Below are positions 21,363-34,185 of a stretch of DNA of 64,000 nucleotides, one piece after another. Source of the stretch: Perognathus longimembris pacificus (taxonomy: Eukaryota > Chordata > Mammalia > Rodentia > Heteromyidae); assembly GCF_023159225.1 (NCBI RefSeq), contig NC_063162.1, forward strand, positions 101,200,094 to 101,264,093. The letters run 5' to 3'. Every line of letters starts with the position of its first letter. Within the stretch, counting starts at the first letter, position 1. A program made the position numbers and the translations under genes. Below the pieces are notes generated by a model. That model was not told where the DNA came from. It saw only the letters and a list, made by a program, of their open reading frames with translations, and searched no databases.

Positions 21363-23700
21363 AGAAAGCTACTGTTGTTTATGTGTAGAACTAGAATTTT
21401 CCTGTAGTCTGTACTTCTACTATAGATTTACAGTTAAATCCATTGTAATACTTGTATTATTCATTTGAGTAAATGGATAAATTGATGTGTTCATTCGAAT
21501 AAATTGATGTATTTTAAGCACTTACTAAACTAGTTTCTAAATATTGTGACTTTCTGTAGTTCCATTCAGGAATATATTTTCATTTGCTATTACCGTGTTG
21601 TCTCAAATACCTACGAAAAAGACCTAATGTTATATGTCTATTACTTTTAGGTTATTTTAGATTTATTAGTGTTTTTTAGATCTTTGTCTATACATTTTGC
21701 ATATTGTTTTGTTAAATTTGTTCCTAATTTTCTCTTTATTGCTATGGAAGTAACACCTAATTTTATAAAAAAAACAACAACGTAGCTAGTTGTTTTTTGT
21801 GTATTGACTGTATATCCTGTAACTGTAGTAAATTCTATTAGTCTGGAAACTTTTAAAATAAATTCCATGGCTTTTGCTATATAGGAAATTCATGTTATTT
21901 GCAATAGAGATACTTCTTTCTGAAACATGTGACACATTTATTTTCTGATTAAGGAGTATGCTGGATGAAGCAGCGTACTGTGGGCTCTGAGTATCCCTGA
22001 ATATTCTTGCTGAGTATGCCCCAACTGTGGAGACCTGACTGCTTTTTAGCTAGTCTGTTTACTAGAGTTGTGTTTTTGTGTGTAACAACATTTAGGGATG
22101 ATGTAATAAGTCCTTCCCACAGAAAATTAATGTGCAACCTAGGTTCAGCTTTTTATAAAAATGATAATTTCCCCAAGCTCAGTGTTCTTTAGATGTGACA
22201 AAAGCCCACATGTTATACAACAACCTGCATTCCTCAGCCAGGGTACTTAGAGGGCAAGGTGAATTTGATGCTCATACTCAACATAGTGCTCATACTGTTC
22301 ACAGCATAATGAATAGTACAGCCCTTTTTTTCTGGACCCAGAATCGTATATATTCTGTTTACATCCATGAAGCGATAGCAGGCTGGCATCATTGCTTATA
22401 AGTAGGATAGTTAAAACCCCCAACAGTTAACAACTTTTGACATTCTTGGTACACAGGATATGATATTGACAGACAGGGCCTCCTGCAAGGGAAAGTACAG
22501 GGCTCTTCAGGCGGGTGTAGGTGATATAAAATACAGCAGCTCTTGTTTAAGTTGATGGACAATTAATAGGCATTAACTGCCAAATGTACTAATACATTTT
22601 TTTCACTTAGAAGTGAAAGGTAGAATGAATGAAGCTGCTAGAATGGTCTTGTGATGGTTGTTCACTCTCAGCCAGGGAGGGATAGAATAATGATGCTCTA
22701 TTGAAGAGGCAGCGAGCCCTAGGGAAAAGCAGTATGGTTGTAGCTCTTGAGTCAGGGTTCACAAGAATTAAAAGGTTGTCAGATCTTTGGATAGAATAAA
22801 CAAATTATAAATTCATTTAGTTAGTCTATGTGGGCAGCCACTTGAAATTGAATGTGAACACAAAGCTTTGCTTGTTAATGCGAAGTTGTTTTTCCATACT
22901 TTGTGACTTCCCCCTTAATTCTGCCAAGTAAGGTTGACAACTTGAAGGAAAGGAAAGAATACAGACTTTTTTCTAGCTTTGAAGGGCAAAGATAAGCAAA
23001 TCCCCATGTGGTCTTAAGGAAAAAGCATATGAGGAGGCCAAAGGGAGGCTGAAAACACTGTGGCAGCATGTGTAGGGGGTAAACTAGAGACCAGGACAGC
23101 ACCACCCTCGACTGGAGTTAGGAGCCAATGCAAAGCAAGGTCTTCCCAGTACTACAGCTCTCCTCTGCAAGCTAGACTCCCACTCCCTGTGCTCCTGATG
23201 AGGAAATAATGTGGACTCTTAGCGGCTCTGGCTGTAGTTGCTTTTGTCTATCTGTTAAATTCTTTTTTGCTGTGTTCTGCATGTGGAGAGCATTCATATT
23301 CAAAAATGCTGAAGTGTGGGTAGTTTCTGGGCCTTTAGAGTATACTGTTCTGGCTTCCTTTGCTAAATGTATAATTATACTTACATATAACATGTTAATG
23401 TTTGATATTCTTACACCATGAATGTTTATGAAGTTAAAGGACAGTCTCATTCACTGGTTGCTACATGGAGAAAGGTGATCTAGTACACCATGTATTATAC
23501 CAGGGAAAAAAAGGCTTGGTGGCTGCTCAATCTCAGGCCATTTCTCAGTACAGCAGTGCCACCTGCCTGACCCAGCTACCAAGTACACCTTCTTCTTTTC
23601 TGTTTTATCATTGTTTGTTTTGTTTTAAAACTAGGCCTCTCTTTTGCCCAGACTGTACTCTTAAGTCCTGGCATGATTGCTAGAGTTCTTGTAATTTTGT
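21363..23700. other. 2.3 kb stretch, not recognised
   Basis: Contains a more GC-balanced part (about 22.2-23.2 kb) with several short open frames and no homology I recognise. It could be a decayed LTR element or processed pseudogene, but I cannot assign it. Confidence 0.3.
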
Positions 23701-23704
23701 TTTG

Positions 23705-23790
23705 TTTGTTTCAGGGCTAAGGATCAAATTCAGGGCTTTATGCCATGCTAGGCAAATGTCTAGTACAGTGCTACACCCTCACCAAGCATA
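23705..23790 (-). repeat. Old ID-like monomer
   Basis: Antisense ID pattern: gggctaaggatcaaattcagggcttta...ctaggcaaatgtctagtacagtgctacaccctcacc, preceded by a T/G-rich tail. Confidence 0.6.
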
Positions 23791-24572
23791 CTTTTTTTTG
23801 AAAGGTACATATCAGTTTGCCTGATGGTAAGCTCATGATAAGATTAATTACAAACAAAAAACAAAAACAACTCCCAAGATCTGGGGGAGTAAGGGCAGGA
23901 CTTAATATTTATTTGATTATTCAGAATTCATATTGAAGCTTAGATTAAAAAAAAAGATTAAATCAAGACCATTATATATCTCTGGCTTGATGATATGTGA
24001 CTGTCTGGCCTGATGCACTTGTTTAGGGATAAATTAGCTTGGGCTTCCTGGTTAGCAAGGAAAGGGCTGAGTGGGACCTCATGTATCAAATGATAAGTTT
24101 CTGTAAGATATGGCTGCCATCGGTTAATGTCCTTTTGGCTTTGTATAAAGGGGTGGAACCTACTTGTCTTATTTAAAAACAAGTCTCTCATTTTACCACC
24201 TAAAGCAAAGCCCCTGGCTCATTGGGGCACTCCATAGAAGTTCCTGTAAATATCTAGGCTTACTACATTGACAGTACAGTTAAGTTGAAAGCTAATGTAC
24301 CTGTTTGTGCCAATGCTAGCTACAAAAAACTGAGTAGCTAAGCTTACTCCATTCTCCAACCAGAAATACTCTTGATTAACCTTGTTATGTTTGTATATTG
24401 TAATATATAATATATACATATTAGTCTAACCTTCAGTTCTCTCCTTTGGAAAACTTGCAGAATAAAAATATCTATGGGACTTGAAAGCATAAAAACAAAT
24501 GGTAGCTGCCAGTCAGACAGTTTGACACCCAAAAGCCTGCACTTTGCAATATATATATATTTATTTTTATTT
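23791..24572. other. Intronic stretch, nothing recognised
   Basis: No repeat or exon identified. Open frames are short and without homology. Confidence 0.35.
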
Positions 24573-24777
24573 TATTTTTTTTGGCCAGTCCTGGCCAGGG
24601 CTGAACTCAGGGCCTGAGCACTATCCCTGGCTTCTTTTTGCTCAAGGCTAGCACTCTGCCAACTTGAGCCACAGCGCCACTTCTGGCCTTTTCTATGTAT
24701 GTGGTGCTGAGGAATTGAACCCAGGGCTTCATGTATACAAGGCAAGCACTCTTGCCACTAGGCCATGTTCCCAGCCC
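24550..24777 (-). mobile_element. Dimeric ID-type SINE with target-site duplication
   Basis: A/T-rich tail, right monomer (ggccagtcctgg...cttgagccacagcgccacttctggcc), then left ID monomer (gtggtgctgaggaattgaaccc...ttcccagccc). The 9-bp repeat ACTTTGCAA at 24541 and 24778 flanks it. Confidence 0.93.
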
Positions 24778-24960
24778 ACTTTGCAAATTTTTACTTTTCT
24801 CTGGATTAATCATTATACCTGATGTGGTAATGTTTTCACAAATAGACTGCTCAACCACTATGTCCTGGATTTTGGAGATGGAGGCTTTCTAGGCTCCCTC
24901 CCAGCTTCCACTTATAAGATTAATTTCTCTCCTATACTCAGACTTGCAGGATTAAACATT

Positions 24961-25162
24961 TTTTTTTTTGGCCAGTCCTGGGCCTTGGACTCAGGGCCTG
25001 AGCACTGTCCCTGGCTTCTTCCCGCTCAAGGCTAGCACTCTGCCACTTGAGCCACAGCGCCGCTTCTGGCCGTTTTCTGTATATGTGGTGCTGGGGAATC
25101 GAACCTAGGGCCTCGTGTATCCGAGGCAGGCACTCTTGCCACTAGGCTATATCCCCAGCCCC
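24961..25162 (-). mobile_element. Young dimeric ID-type SINE, 13-bp target-site duplication
   Basis: AGGATTAAACATT at 24948-24960 recurs perfectly at 25163-25175. The copy carries the CTCGTGTATCCGAGGCAGGC / CTTCCCGCTC variants of the youngest subfamily here. Confidence 0.96.
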
Positions 25163-25404
25163 AGGATTAAACATTTTATTCCTCCATTTCTTTCTCCTAT
25201 CTTCAGTGGGTTTCCAGCAGCATCCAAAGATTGACAGGGTTTGTTACTATGGCCTCAGTGGTTAAACATGTCCCCATCCCCATATTATTTTAATTTTTGC
25301 CTGGATACTTAATTTTATAAATAGCACAGGTTTAATGGAGGAGTTGGATTGTGATATTTATAACATGAATAGAATATACTTTGATCAAATACCTGTATTA
25401 CTTT
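25163..25404. other. Short intronic stretch
   Basis: Unique-looking spacer between a SINE and an L1 3' end. Nothing recognised. Confidence 0.35.
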
Positions 25405-25919
25405 TTTTTCAAATTTTATTATCAAACTGATGTACAGAGAGGTTACAGTTTCATACGTTAGGCATTGGATACATTACTTGTACTGTTTGTTACCTTGTTC
25501 GCACATCCCCTTCCCTCCTCCCCCTTTCCCTTTCCCCCCCTGAGGTGTTCAGTTCACTTTCACCAAACAGTTTTGCAAGTATTGCTTTTATACTTGTTTG
25601 TCTTTTTTTACCCTGTGTCTCTCAATTTTGGTATTCCCTTTCAATTTCCTACTTCTAATACCAGTATACACGGTTTCCAATATACTCAGATAAGATTACA
25701 GAGATAGTGTAGGTACAACCACTGGAAGGTGATACAAGAACCTCATCAATAATAGAAGCTACAGATACAGATGGGACGTTGAAAGTAGTTATAACTGTGA
25801 TATAACAATTGTTTCCATAACATGGAGTTCATTTCACTTATCATCATCTTATGTGTTCATAAGGGTATAGCTATTGGGCTCTTGTGATGCTCTGCTATGA
25901 CTTGACTAAACCTGTCATA
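25405..25919 (-). mobile_element. L1 3' UTR fragment with target-site duplication
   Basis: CTGTATTACTTTTT flanks it on both sides (about 25391 and 25920). The content is the lineage-specific L1 3' UTR (gatgtacagagaggttacagtttcatacg...taacatggagttcatttcactta). Truncated before ORF2. Confidence 0.9.
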
Positions 25920-26451
25920 GCTGTATTACTTTTTAATTCCCTGTTCGCTTCCCCTTTCATTTTAAATAATTTTTGATAAATTTCATTATGCTATTTTCAC
26001 ACACATATATAATGTTCTTCTGTAATATTCAACTTGTATTATTCTCTCCTCTTTCCCTCACCATCTGCTTCCCACAATCCCTTTTTTACAATAATGCCAT
26101 ACTTTTTACATGTAGATTCTGTATATGAGTATGAACATGTGATATTTGTCTTTGTAAATTTGGCTTATCTCAGTTTACATATCTCCAGTTCCATCTATTT
26201 TCCAGCAAACAACATTTTTTTTCTTTTTTATGGATGAATATTCCAGTGTGTGTGTATTTGTATGTGTGACTTTTTCTTTATTCATTAGTTGTTGGGCACC
26301 TAGACTGCTTCTGTATCATGGCTATTATAAATAGTGCAGCTATGAACGTGAGTGTGCAAGTGCTTTTATTGTATTCCAACTTGCATTCCTTTGGTTATAT
26401 ATCCAATAATGGTATGGTAGGACCATAGAGAAATTCTATCTTTAGATTCTT

Positions 26452-26662
26452 TTTTTTTTTTTTCTTTTTGGGCCAGTCCTGGGGCTTGGACTCAGGGCCT
26501 GAGCACTGTCCCTGGCTTCTTTTTGCTCAAGGCTAGCACTCTGCCACTTGAGCCACAGTGCCACTTCTGGCCATTTTCTGTATATGTGGTGCTGGGGAAT
26601 TGAACCCAGGGCCTCATGTATATGAGGCAAGCACTCTTGCCACTAGGCCATATTCCCAGCCC
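26452..26662 (-). mobile_element. Dimeric ID-type SINE inside L1
   Basis: Target-site duplication CTATCTTTAGATTCTT at about 26437 and 26663-26678. Complete right and left monomers. Confidence 0.95.
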
Positions 26663-27100
26663 CTATCTTTAGATTCTTAAGGAATCTCTGTACTGATTTC
26701 CTTAGTTGCTGCAGTAATTTACATTCCCAGCAACAATGTGCAGAGTTCTTTTCTCTATATTTTCCTGGTAAGCATCTGTTGCATCTGTTGTTACTGGTTT
26801 TCTTGATTATAGTCATTCAGAATGGGGGGAGATAGAATCTTAGTGTAGTTTTGATTTGCATTTCCTTTATGGCTAACATTTCTTTATGTGCTCATTAGCC
26901 ATTTGCACTTCCTCTGAGAACTGTTTGTTCAAATAGCTTGTCCATTTATCAATTGGATGATTTGTTCTGGTAGTTTTTGAGCTCTTTGCATATTCTGGAT
27001 ATAAATCCTTTATTGAATGAAGAGCTTGCAATTTTTCCCCTCTCATTCTGAGTTATCTCTTCATTCTGGTGATTGTTTCGTTGGATTCACAGAATCTTTT

Positions 27101-27304
27101 TTTTTTTTTTTTGGCCAGTCCGGGCCTTGGACTCAGGGCCTGAGCACTGTCCCTGGCTTCTTTTTGCTCAAGGCTAGCACTCTGCCACTTGAGCCACAGC
27201 GCCACTTCTGGCCATTTTCTGTATATGTGGTGCTGGGGAATCGAACCCAGGGCCTCATGTATATGAGGCAGGCACTCTTGCCACTAGGCCATATCCCCAG
27301 CCCC
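27101..27304 (-). mobile_element. Dimeric ID-type SINE inside L1
   Basis: Target-site duplication TCACAGAATCTTTTT on both sides (about 27087 and 27305). Full dimer with GGAATCGAACCC B-box complement. Confidence 0.95.
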
Positions 27305-27469
27305 TCACAGAATCTTTTTAATTTAGTGCAATCCCTTATCAGTTTTTCTTCTTATATCTTGAACACTGAAGTCTTTCTCAGTAAGATATCACATATCTTC
27401 AAGGGCTTTCCTTATACATTTTTGTTGTGATAATTTTACAGTTTGAGGTCTTACACGTGGATTTTTTTT

Positions 27470-27742
27470 TTTGGGAGGGGTGGCTGGTCCTGAGACTTGA
27501 ACTCAGCTTGGGCACTGGGCTCTGTCCTTGTGCTTCTTTTGTTCATGGTTAGCAGTGTATCACTTGAGCCACAGCACCACTTCTGGCTTTTTCTGAGTAG
27601 GTTTTATGATCCTGAGTAGTTTTTCTGAGTTGGGAGATAAAAGTCTCAGTCTTTTCTGCACTGGCTAGCTTCAAACCATGATGCTTAGATCTCAGCTTCT
27701 TAAGTAGCTAGGATCACAGGCATGAGCCACCAATGCCCAGCT
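27470..27742 (-). repeat. Dimeric B1-like/right-monomer SINE inside L1
   Basis: Order on plus strand: poly(T), ggctggtcctgagacttgaactcag, cttgagccacagcaccacttctgg, a short internal duplication of the tttctgagtaggtttt / gatcctgagtag area, then an antisense B1-like half ending catgagccaccaatgcccagctc. Confidence 0.8.
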
Positions 27743-27899
27743 CTTTGATACATTTTGAATTGATGTTTTTCACAGGGTGGGAGACAGGAGATGAATTCAG
27801 TATCTGGTTTTTCTAACACCACTTATTGAATAGACTGTCTTCTTGAACATAGGCTTTGGCATCTTGTAAAAAAAAAAAAATCAGATGGCTGAGCAGTGT

Positions 27900-28106
27900 T
27901 ATTTTTATTTTTTGTGCCAGTCCTGGGTCTTGGACTCAGGGTGTGGGTTCTGTCCCTGTCTTCTTTTTTGCTCAAGGCTAGCACTTTACCTCTTGAGCCA
28001 CAGTGCTACTTCCGGCCTTTTCTGTTTATGTGGTGCTGAGGAATCGAACCTAGGGCTTCATGCATGCTAGGCAAACACTCTGCCACTAAGCCACAGTCTT
28101 AGCCCA
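27900..28106 (-). mobile_element. Dimeric ID-type SINE, older copy
   Basis: Right monomer gtgccagtcctgggtcttggactcagg, left monomer ending ccacagtcttagccc. More diverged than its neighbours. Confidence 0.85.
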
Positions 28107-28695
28107 TGGGTTTGTTTTTGGATCTTCTATCCCATTGGTCTATGTGCCGATTATTGTGGAAGTAGCATGCTGTTTTTGTTACTGTGACTCCGATTATAAT
28201 TTGAAGTTAACTATTGTAATAACCCCAGCATTGCTTTTTTTGCTCAGTATTGCTTTGGCACATCAGGGGTCTTTTATGCATTTATATGAAATTTTAGATT
28301 GATTTTCCTATTTTTGTCAAGAAGGATATAGGTATTTTCATCTGTACATTACTTTCAATAGTATATCTATTTTCACAATATTAATTCTGCCAATCCATGA
28401 ACATGGAAGTCTTTCCATCTCTAAGATCTTCTTTAGTGTTTTTCTTAAGTGTGTTTTAGTTTTCATTGTAGAAGTCTTTCACTTCAGTAGGTAAGTTTAT
28501 TCCATGCATATATTATGTGTGTATGCATTCATGCATGCAATTTTGAGGCATTTGTGAATGGGATTGGTGTTCTGATTTCTTAATCTGCTTATTGTTGGTA
28601 TATAAAAATGTTACTCATTTTTCATATGTTAATTTTATATCCTGTTGCTTTTCCCAAAGTGTTTATCAGATATAAGAGTATTTTGGTGTGCTTAG

Positions 28696-28936
28696 GGTCT
28701 TTTTTTTTTTTTTTTTTCCTTTTGTCAGTCCTGGGGTTTGAACTCAGGGCTCAGGGCCTGATCACAGTCCCTGGCTTTTTTTATGCTAAAGGCTAATACT
28801 CTATCACTTGAGCCACAGTGCTACTTCTGGCTTTTTTTTTTTTTTTTTTTAATATATGTGGTGCTGAGGAATTAAACCCAGGGCTTCATGTATATGAGGC
28901 AAGCTCTCTACCACTAGGCAATATTCCCAACCCTAA
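28696..28936 (-). mobile_element. Dimeric ID-type SINE with poly(T) between its monomers
   Basis: Right monomer, then an internal run of about 18 T at 28837-28854, then the left ID monomer (atatgtggtgctgaggaattaaaccc...ttcccaaccc). The internal A-rich linker (minus strand) is expanded. Confidence 0.85.
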
Positions 28937-29119
28937 TTAGGGTATTTTTAGTATATGTCCTCTGAAAATAGGACTCTACATTTCCTATTGTACCCATTTT
29001 ATTAATTCTTCTTACCTTAGAATGGAGAAAATAGACATCTTTGTCTCATTTCTCATTTTAGGAGAAATATTTTCATTCTTTTCTTTTATATAATTTTGCT
29101 ATAAATTTGTTACATGACT

Positions 29120-29250
29120 TGTGGGTGGAGTGCTTGCCTTGCATACATGAAGCCCTGGGATCCATTCCTCAGCACCACATAAACAGAAAAAGCTGGAAGT
29201 AGCGCTCAGGCCCTGAGTCCAAGCTCCAAGACTGGCAAAAAAAAGAAGGT
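29120..29250 (+). mobile_element. Dimeric ID-type SINE, sense, internally deleted
   Basis: Left monomer from 'gtgggtggagtgcttgcc', linker cagaaaaagctggaagtagcgct, then directly to caggccctgagtccaagc and an A tail. Most of the right monomer is missing. Confidence 0.8.
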
Positions 29251-30039
29251 TACATATGGCCTATATTATGTCTATTTATATTATATAGATTTGTTATGTC
29301 TAGCCTTTATTCTTTCTCTTTCTAGTTTTTTCATGGCTTTCTATTATGAATGGATGCGTGATCAAAGGATTTTTCTGTATCAATATGACGTGATTTTTTT
29401 CCTTTGTCCTTTATTCTTCTTATGTACTATATTACATTTCTTTGTACATGTTGAACCATCATTGGCTCCTTGGAAGGAAACCAACTCAATCTTTTAAATG
29501 TGTTGTTTAATTCAATTTGCAAGTGTTTTTATTGTGAACTTTTGTGTTTATGTTCATTAAGGAAATTGGTCTGTGATTTTTTTTTTTGTCATATCATGTC
29601 CAATTTGAGTATTAGGGTAATAATGGTTTCAGAGATTGAGTTTGATAGTATTTTTTTTTCCTTTCTATTTCACTGCTGCTAGTTCTTCTTTGAAGGTCAG
29701 GTCTAATTTGGCAGTAAATCCATCTGGTCCTGAGCTGTTCTTTGTTGGGTGACTCTTCAGTCTCATTACTTGTTATAGATTACTTAAGTGGTTTTAAAAA
29801 ATACATTCTTAGGTCTGTTTAGCAGGTCATGTGAGTATAGAAATTTATCTGTTTCTTGTAGAATTTCTAGTTTACTAGGATGTAACTTTTCAAAATATCC
29901 CCTAATGATCCTCTGAATTTTCTCAGGTTTTGAGATCCTTTTTTGTATCTTTAATTTTGTTAATTTGGATTTTTTTCTCCATTTGTTTATTGTGGCTAAC
30001 AATTGTCAATGTTATTTATGTTTTCAAAGAACCAGCTTA

Positions 30040-30253
30040 TTTACTTATTTATATTTTTAACTAGACCTGGGGCTTGAACTCAGGGCCTGAGTACTGTCCA
30101 TGGCTTCTTCTTTTTGCTCAGGGCTACCACTGTACCACTTGAGCCACAGCACCATTTCTGGCTTTTTATATGTATGTGGTGCTGAGGAATCGAACCTAGG
30201 CCTTTATGTATGTGAGGCAAGCACTCTACCACTAGGCCATATTCCTAGCCCAT
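30040..30253 (-). mobile_element. Dimeric ID-type SINE with target-site duplication
   Basis: AAAGAACCAGCTT (about 30027) and AAAGAATCAGCTT (about 30254) flank the element. One mismatch suggests moderate age. Confidence 0.9.
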
Positions 30254-30361
30254 AAAGAATCAGCTTTTTGCTTTATTGCTTATATTGTTAGTCTTCATTT
30301 CACTAATTCCTTGATCTTTATTCTTTCTTTCCAGCTACTAATTTGGCTTATTTTTCTTTCT

Positions 30362-30545
30362 TTCTTTTTTTTTTTTTTTTTGCCAGTCCTGGGCCCTGGC
30401 TTCTTTTTGCTCAAGGCTAGCACTCTACCACTTGAGCCACAGCGCCACTTCTGGCCATTTTCTATATATGTGGTGCTGGGGAATCAAACTCAGGTCTTCA
30501 TGTATACAAGTCAAGCACTCTTGCCACTAGGCCATATTCCCAGCC
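30362..30545 (-). mobile_element. Dimeric ID-type SINE with right-monomer deletion
   Basis: Target-site duplication AATTTGGCTTATTTTTCT on both sides. The stretch from 'ttggactcag' to 'ctgtcc' of the right monomer is absent, joining gccagtcctgggccc directly to tggcttc. Confidence 0.93.
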
Positions 30546-31075
30546 CATAATTTGGCTTATTTTTCTAAAAACTTGAGCTGCAACATTATGCTATTTATTT
30601 GAGATCTCTCAAATTTCTTTAATGTGGGTGCTCATCGCTCTAAAATTTTCTTTTACCACTGCCTTTGCTGTATCTCAAAAGGTTCTGGTAGATTCTGTTT
30701 TTACTTCCATTTGATTCAATGACTTTTTTGACCTTTTCAATGACTTACTGATTATTCTTAGTGTATTTATTGTTCAGTTTGCATATTTGATATTTTCTAA
30801 TTTTTAAAATTTCTAGTTTTATTCTGTTGTGGTCTGATAAAATATAGGAAGTTATCTATTTTCTTGTATTTGTTAAGGCTTTCTTTATGTCCTAAGATAT
30901 GATCTACTGTGTAGAAAGTTTCATGGACTGCTAAGAAGAATGTATCTTCAATAGTTGTTGGGTGGAATATTCTGGAGATATCTGTTGTTAAGTCCATTTG
31001 ATGTATGGTTTCATTTAGTCCTGAAGTTTGTTGAGTTTTTTTCTAGATGACCTATTTTCTAAAGGATCCTCATTT

Positions 31076-31264
31076 TCTTTTCTCATGTTAAACATGGTAG
31101 AAAGGGTCCAAGTTGGACTTCATGCGTTCCTCTTAGTAGCTGTTCTTCTCTTTCCCTAAGCAAGCAGCATGAGTGATTATTTCTTGGGCTTTTTACTGTG
31201 CCTCTTTTCTGAACATCTAGTAAGGTCTGTGAAGGCAAACTTATGAGTGAGTATGAAGTCCCTT
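31076..31264. other. Spacer between two L1 copies, not recognised
   Basis: Short segment between the 5' end of one decayed L1 and the 3' part of the next. Could be divergent L1 3' UTR. Confidence 0.3.
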
Positions 31265-34185
31265 TATATACTTCGACAACTTGGTTATTGTAACTACTGC
31301 TGCACTGAACACGGATGTGCAAATGTTTTTATGGTATACTGTCTTGTGATATTCTGGGTGGATTGTAGGGAAGATCTGTGTCTTTGAGGAACCTCCATAC
31401 TGCTGTCCAGAGTGGTTGTACTGGTTTACATTCCTACCAGCAGTGCAGTAGGATTCCCTTTTCTCCACATCCCTACCATCATTTGTTGTTTATATTTACA
31501 ATGTTGGCCAGTATAATTGAGGTGTGATGGAATCTCAGAATTAATTTGATTTGCATTTTCTTTATGGCCAGGGAGGATGAGCATTTTCTTGTATGGTTTT
31601 TTTTTGCCATTTTTACCTCTTCTGAGAAGTCTCTCCTTAGCTCCTTTTCCCATTTAATGATTGGTTCATTAGGTTTGAAAGTGGTTAGTTTCTTGAGCTC
31701 CTTGTATATATTGGGTATAAGTCTTTGCATGATGTATTGCTGGTAAATACCTTCTCCCAGTCTATTGGCTTTAGTAACTATGTTCTTTGCTGGGCAGGAA
31801 CATTTTAGTTTCATGTAATCTCATTTTTCAAGTCTCTCTGCTATTGGTTATGCCCCTGGGACTCTTTTCAAAGAGTTTCTGCCTGTACCTATAGTTCTAG
31901 TGTTTCTCCTATTTGCTCTTGCAGTAATTTCAAAACTTTAAGTCTGACATTTATTCACATCCAGTTGATATTCATGCAGGGATCCACTTTTAGCTTTCTG
32001 CATGTGGATGCCCACCACCAGTTATTGAAGAGGCTGTCTTTTTCCACTGCATATCTTTGGCTCTATCAAATGTCAGAGAACTTTAAGTATATTGTTTCAT
32101 TTCCATGTTTTCTAGTCTGTTACATTGATCGTCTAATCTATCTTTGTGCCAATACCGTTATTATAGCTTTGTAGCAGAGCTTGAGGTCTGGGATTGTGAT
32201 ACCACCATCATTTCCCCTCAAGGATTGCTTAGCTATTCGAGATCTTTTATTATTCCATATGAATTTTTGTATTGTATATTCTGTCTTTATAAAGAAAGTA
32301 ATTGGTGGGCTGGGGATATAGCCTAGTGGCAAGAGTGCCTGCCTCGGATACACGAGGCCCTAGGTTCGATTCCCCAGCACCACATATACAGAAAACGGCC
32401 AGAAGTGGCGCTGTGGCTCAAGTGGCAGAGTGCTAGCCTTGAGCGGGAAGAAGCCAGGGACAGTGCTCAGGCCCTGAGTCCAAGGCCCAGGACTGGCCAA
32501 AAAAAAAAAAAAAAGAAGAAAGTAATTGGGATTTTGATGGGGATTATATTAAATTTGTAGATCATTTTTGGTAGTATGGCCATTTTTTCAGTATTAATAA
32601 CTCTACCTATACACGAACATAGAAGGTATTTCCTTTTTCTGATATCATCATTGATTTATTTCTTCAAATTTTTAAAGTTTTTGCTATCAAGGTCTTTGCT
32701 TCTTTGGTTAGGTTTGTTCTTAATTTGTTGGCTTTTTTCTTTTTTTGAGGCTATTTCAAATGGAGTTGTTTTCCTGATTTCCCTCTTAGCTTGTATGTTG
32801 TTGGTATACAGAAAGGCTGATTTTTGTGCATTAGTTTTGCATTTCACTAGTTTGCCAGAGTTATCAATAAGGTCTACGAGCTTCTGGATGGAGTCTTTTG
32901 TTCCTTTAGATACACGATCATGTCATCTACAAATAGGGATGGTTTGATTTCTTTCCATATGTTAATGTCTTTTATGTCTTTTTCTTGCTTTAGTGTTCTG
33001 GCTAGGAATTCCAGAACTATACTGAAGAGGACTGGAGACAATGGACATCCTTGCCTTGTTCCTGTTTTTAATAGAAATGGTTTTAGTTTTTCACTGCTTA
33101 GTATGATGTTAGCTGTTGGTTTTTCAAATGAAGCCTTAATTATTTCGAGGTGTGTACCTTCTATTCCTAGCTTCTCCAGAGCTTTTAACATGAACGGATG
33201 TTGGATTTTTCTGCATCTATTGAAATGATCATGTAGTTCTTGTCTTTGGCTTTGTTGATGTGATGTATTATGTTTGTGTGGTAAACTATTGTTGCATCTC
33301 TGGGCTTTGCATCTGTGTTCATCAGAGAGATTGATCTATAGTTCATTTTTCATTTGATCCCTACCTGGGTTTGGGATGAAAGTGATGCTGGCTTCCTAAA
33401 ACACATTTGGAATTGATCCTTCTTTTTCTGTATTACAGAAAAGTTGGAGGAGAGTACCATTGTTCAAACTTAAAAGCATTATAGAATTCAGCCATGAATC
33501 CATTGTTACCTGCACTTTTTCTTTTGGAAGACTTGTGATTACTTCCTTAATCTCATTGTATATTATCTTATTATCAGCCTGTTTAAGTGGTTTATATCTT
33601 CTTGGTTCAGCTTATGCAGTTTGAGTATAAGTTTTGAAAGTAGTCCTTCATAATCTTTTAGGTTTCTTGGATGTTTGTTTTAATGTTTCTTTTGGCATCT
33701 CTGATTTTGTTAATGTGACTGCCTTTTTCTTCATCAATTTAGCTAGTGGGCTGTCAGTTTTATTGATTTTTTTTTTAAATCAATGAACCACTTTTTTTTT
33801 ATGTCTCTATTTCATTGATTTCTGTTCTAATCTTTACTGTCTATCTCTGTCTAGTAGTTTGGGATTTGATTTGTTCCTGTTTTTCTAGCAGCTTTAGTTG
33901 CATCATGAGGTTATTGTGCTGTTTATGTTTTCCTTATACGTGCACTGAGAGCTATTAACTTTCTTTCAATCCTGCTTTTGCAGTATGTATCCCAGTGGCT
34001 CAGTTTGATGTGTTTTCATTGTCATTGAATTTTAAGAAATGTCTGATTTCCTCCTTTATTTCTTTAGTGTTCCACATATTGTTCAGCAGTGTGTTGTGTT
34101 GTTCAGTCTGCATGTGTTTGAGCATTTTCTGCAGTATGTTTTGTTGTTGCGAAGCAATTTAATTTCATTGTGATCAGTGAAATAT
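31265..34185 (-). mobile_element. Second long L1 copy (ORF2), minus strand
   Basis: ORF2 reads from the endonuclease-proximal part near 34.1 kb, through the reverse-transcriptase core, to the C-terminal region near 31.3 kb. The longest open piece (33191-32874) shows RT motifs [18 protein letters not shown] and FVDDMIVYL, where FADD is usual. Frames are broken elsewhere, so it is inactive. A sense SINE is inserted at 32.3 kb. Confidence 0.9.
32306..32514 (+). mobile_element. Young dimeric ID-type SINE, sense
   Basis: Target-site duplication AAGAAAGTAATTGG at 32292 and after the A tail. Pol III box A (TAGCCTAGTGGC) and box B (GGTTCGATTCC, 32363-32373) are intact. Right monomer has CTTGAGCGGGAAGAAGCC. 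Differs from the 60.49 kb copy at only about four positions. Confidence 0.97.

Larger units (their letters stand above)
25950..31075 (-). mobile_element. Long decayed L1 (ORF2 and 3' end), interrupted by SINEs
   Basis: The antisense ORF2 C-terminal region is near 26.28-26.9 kb (aatagtgcagctatgaacgtgagtgtgcaagtgc; tatatccaataatggtatggtaggacc). ORF2 continues through 28-30 kb. The endonuclease-proximal region is near 30.6-31.0 kb (ttctgttgtggtctgataaaatatagg). No long open frame survives. Six antisense dimeric SINEs and one sense SINE lie inside it. Older than the L1 copies at 2.8 and 54.7 kb. Confidence 0.85.

Noticed and set aside
32306..32400. tRNA gene (box A and box B present)
   Set aside because: The sequence is the tRNA-derived head of a dimeric SINE with A tail and target-site duplications, and is repeated many times in the window.
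32874..33191. Reverse-transcriptase-like open frame as a possible host gene or retron
   Set aside because: It is a piece of a decayed L1 ORF2 with frames broken on both sides and typical mammalian L1 motifs.
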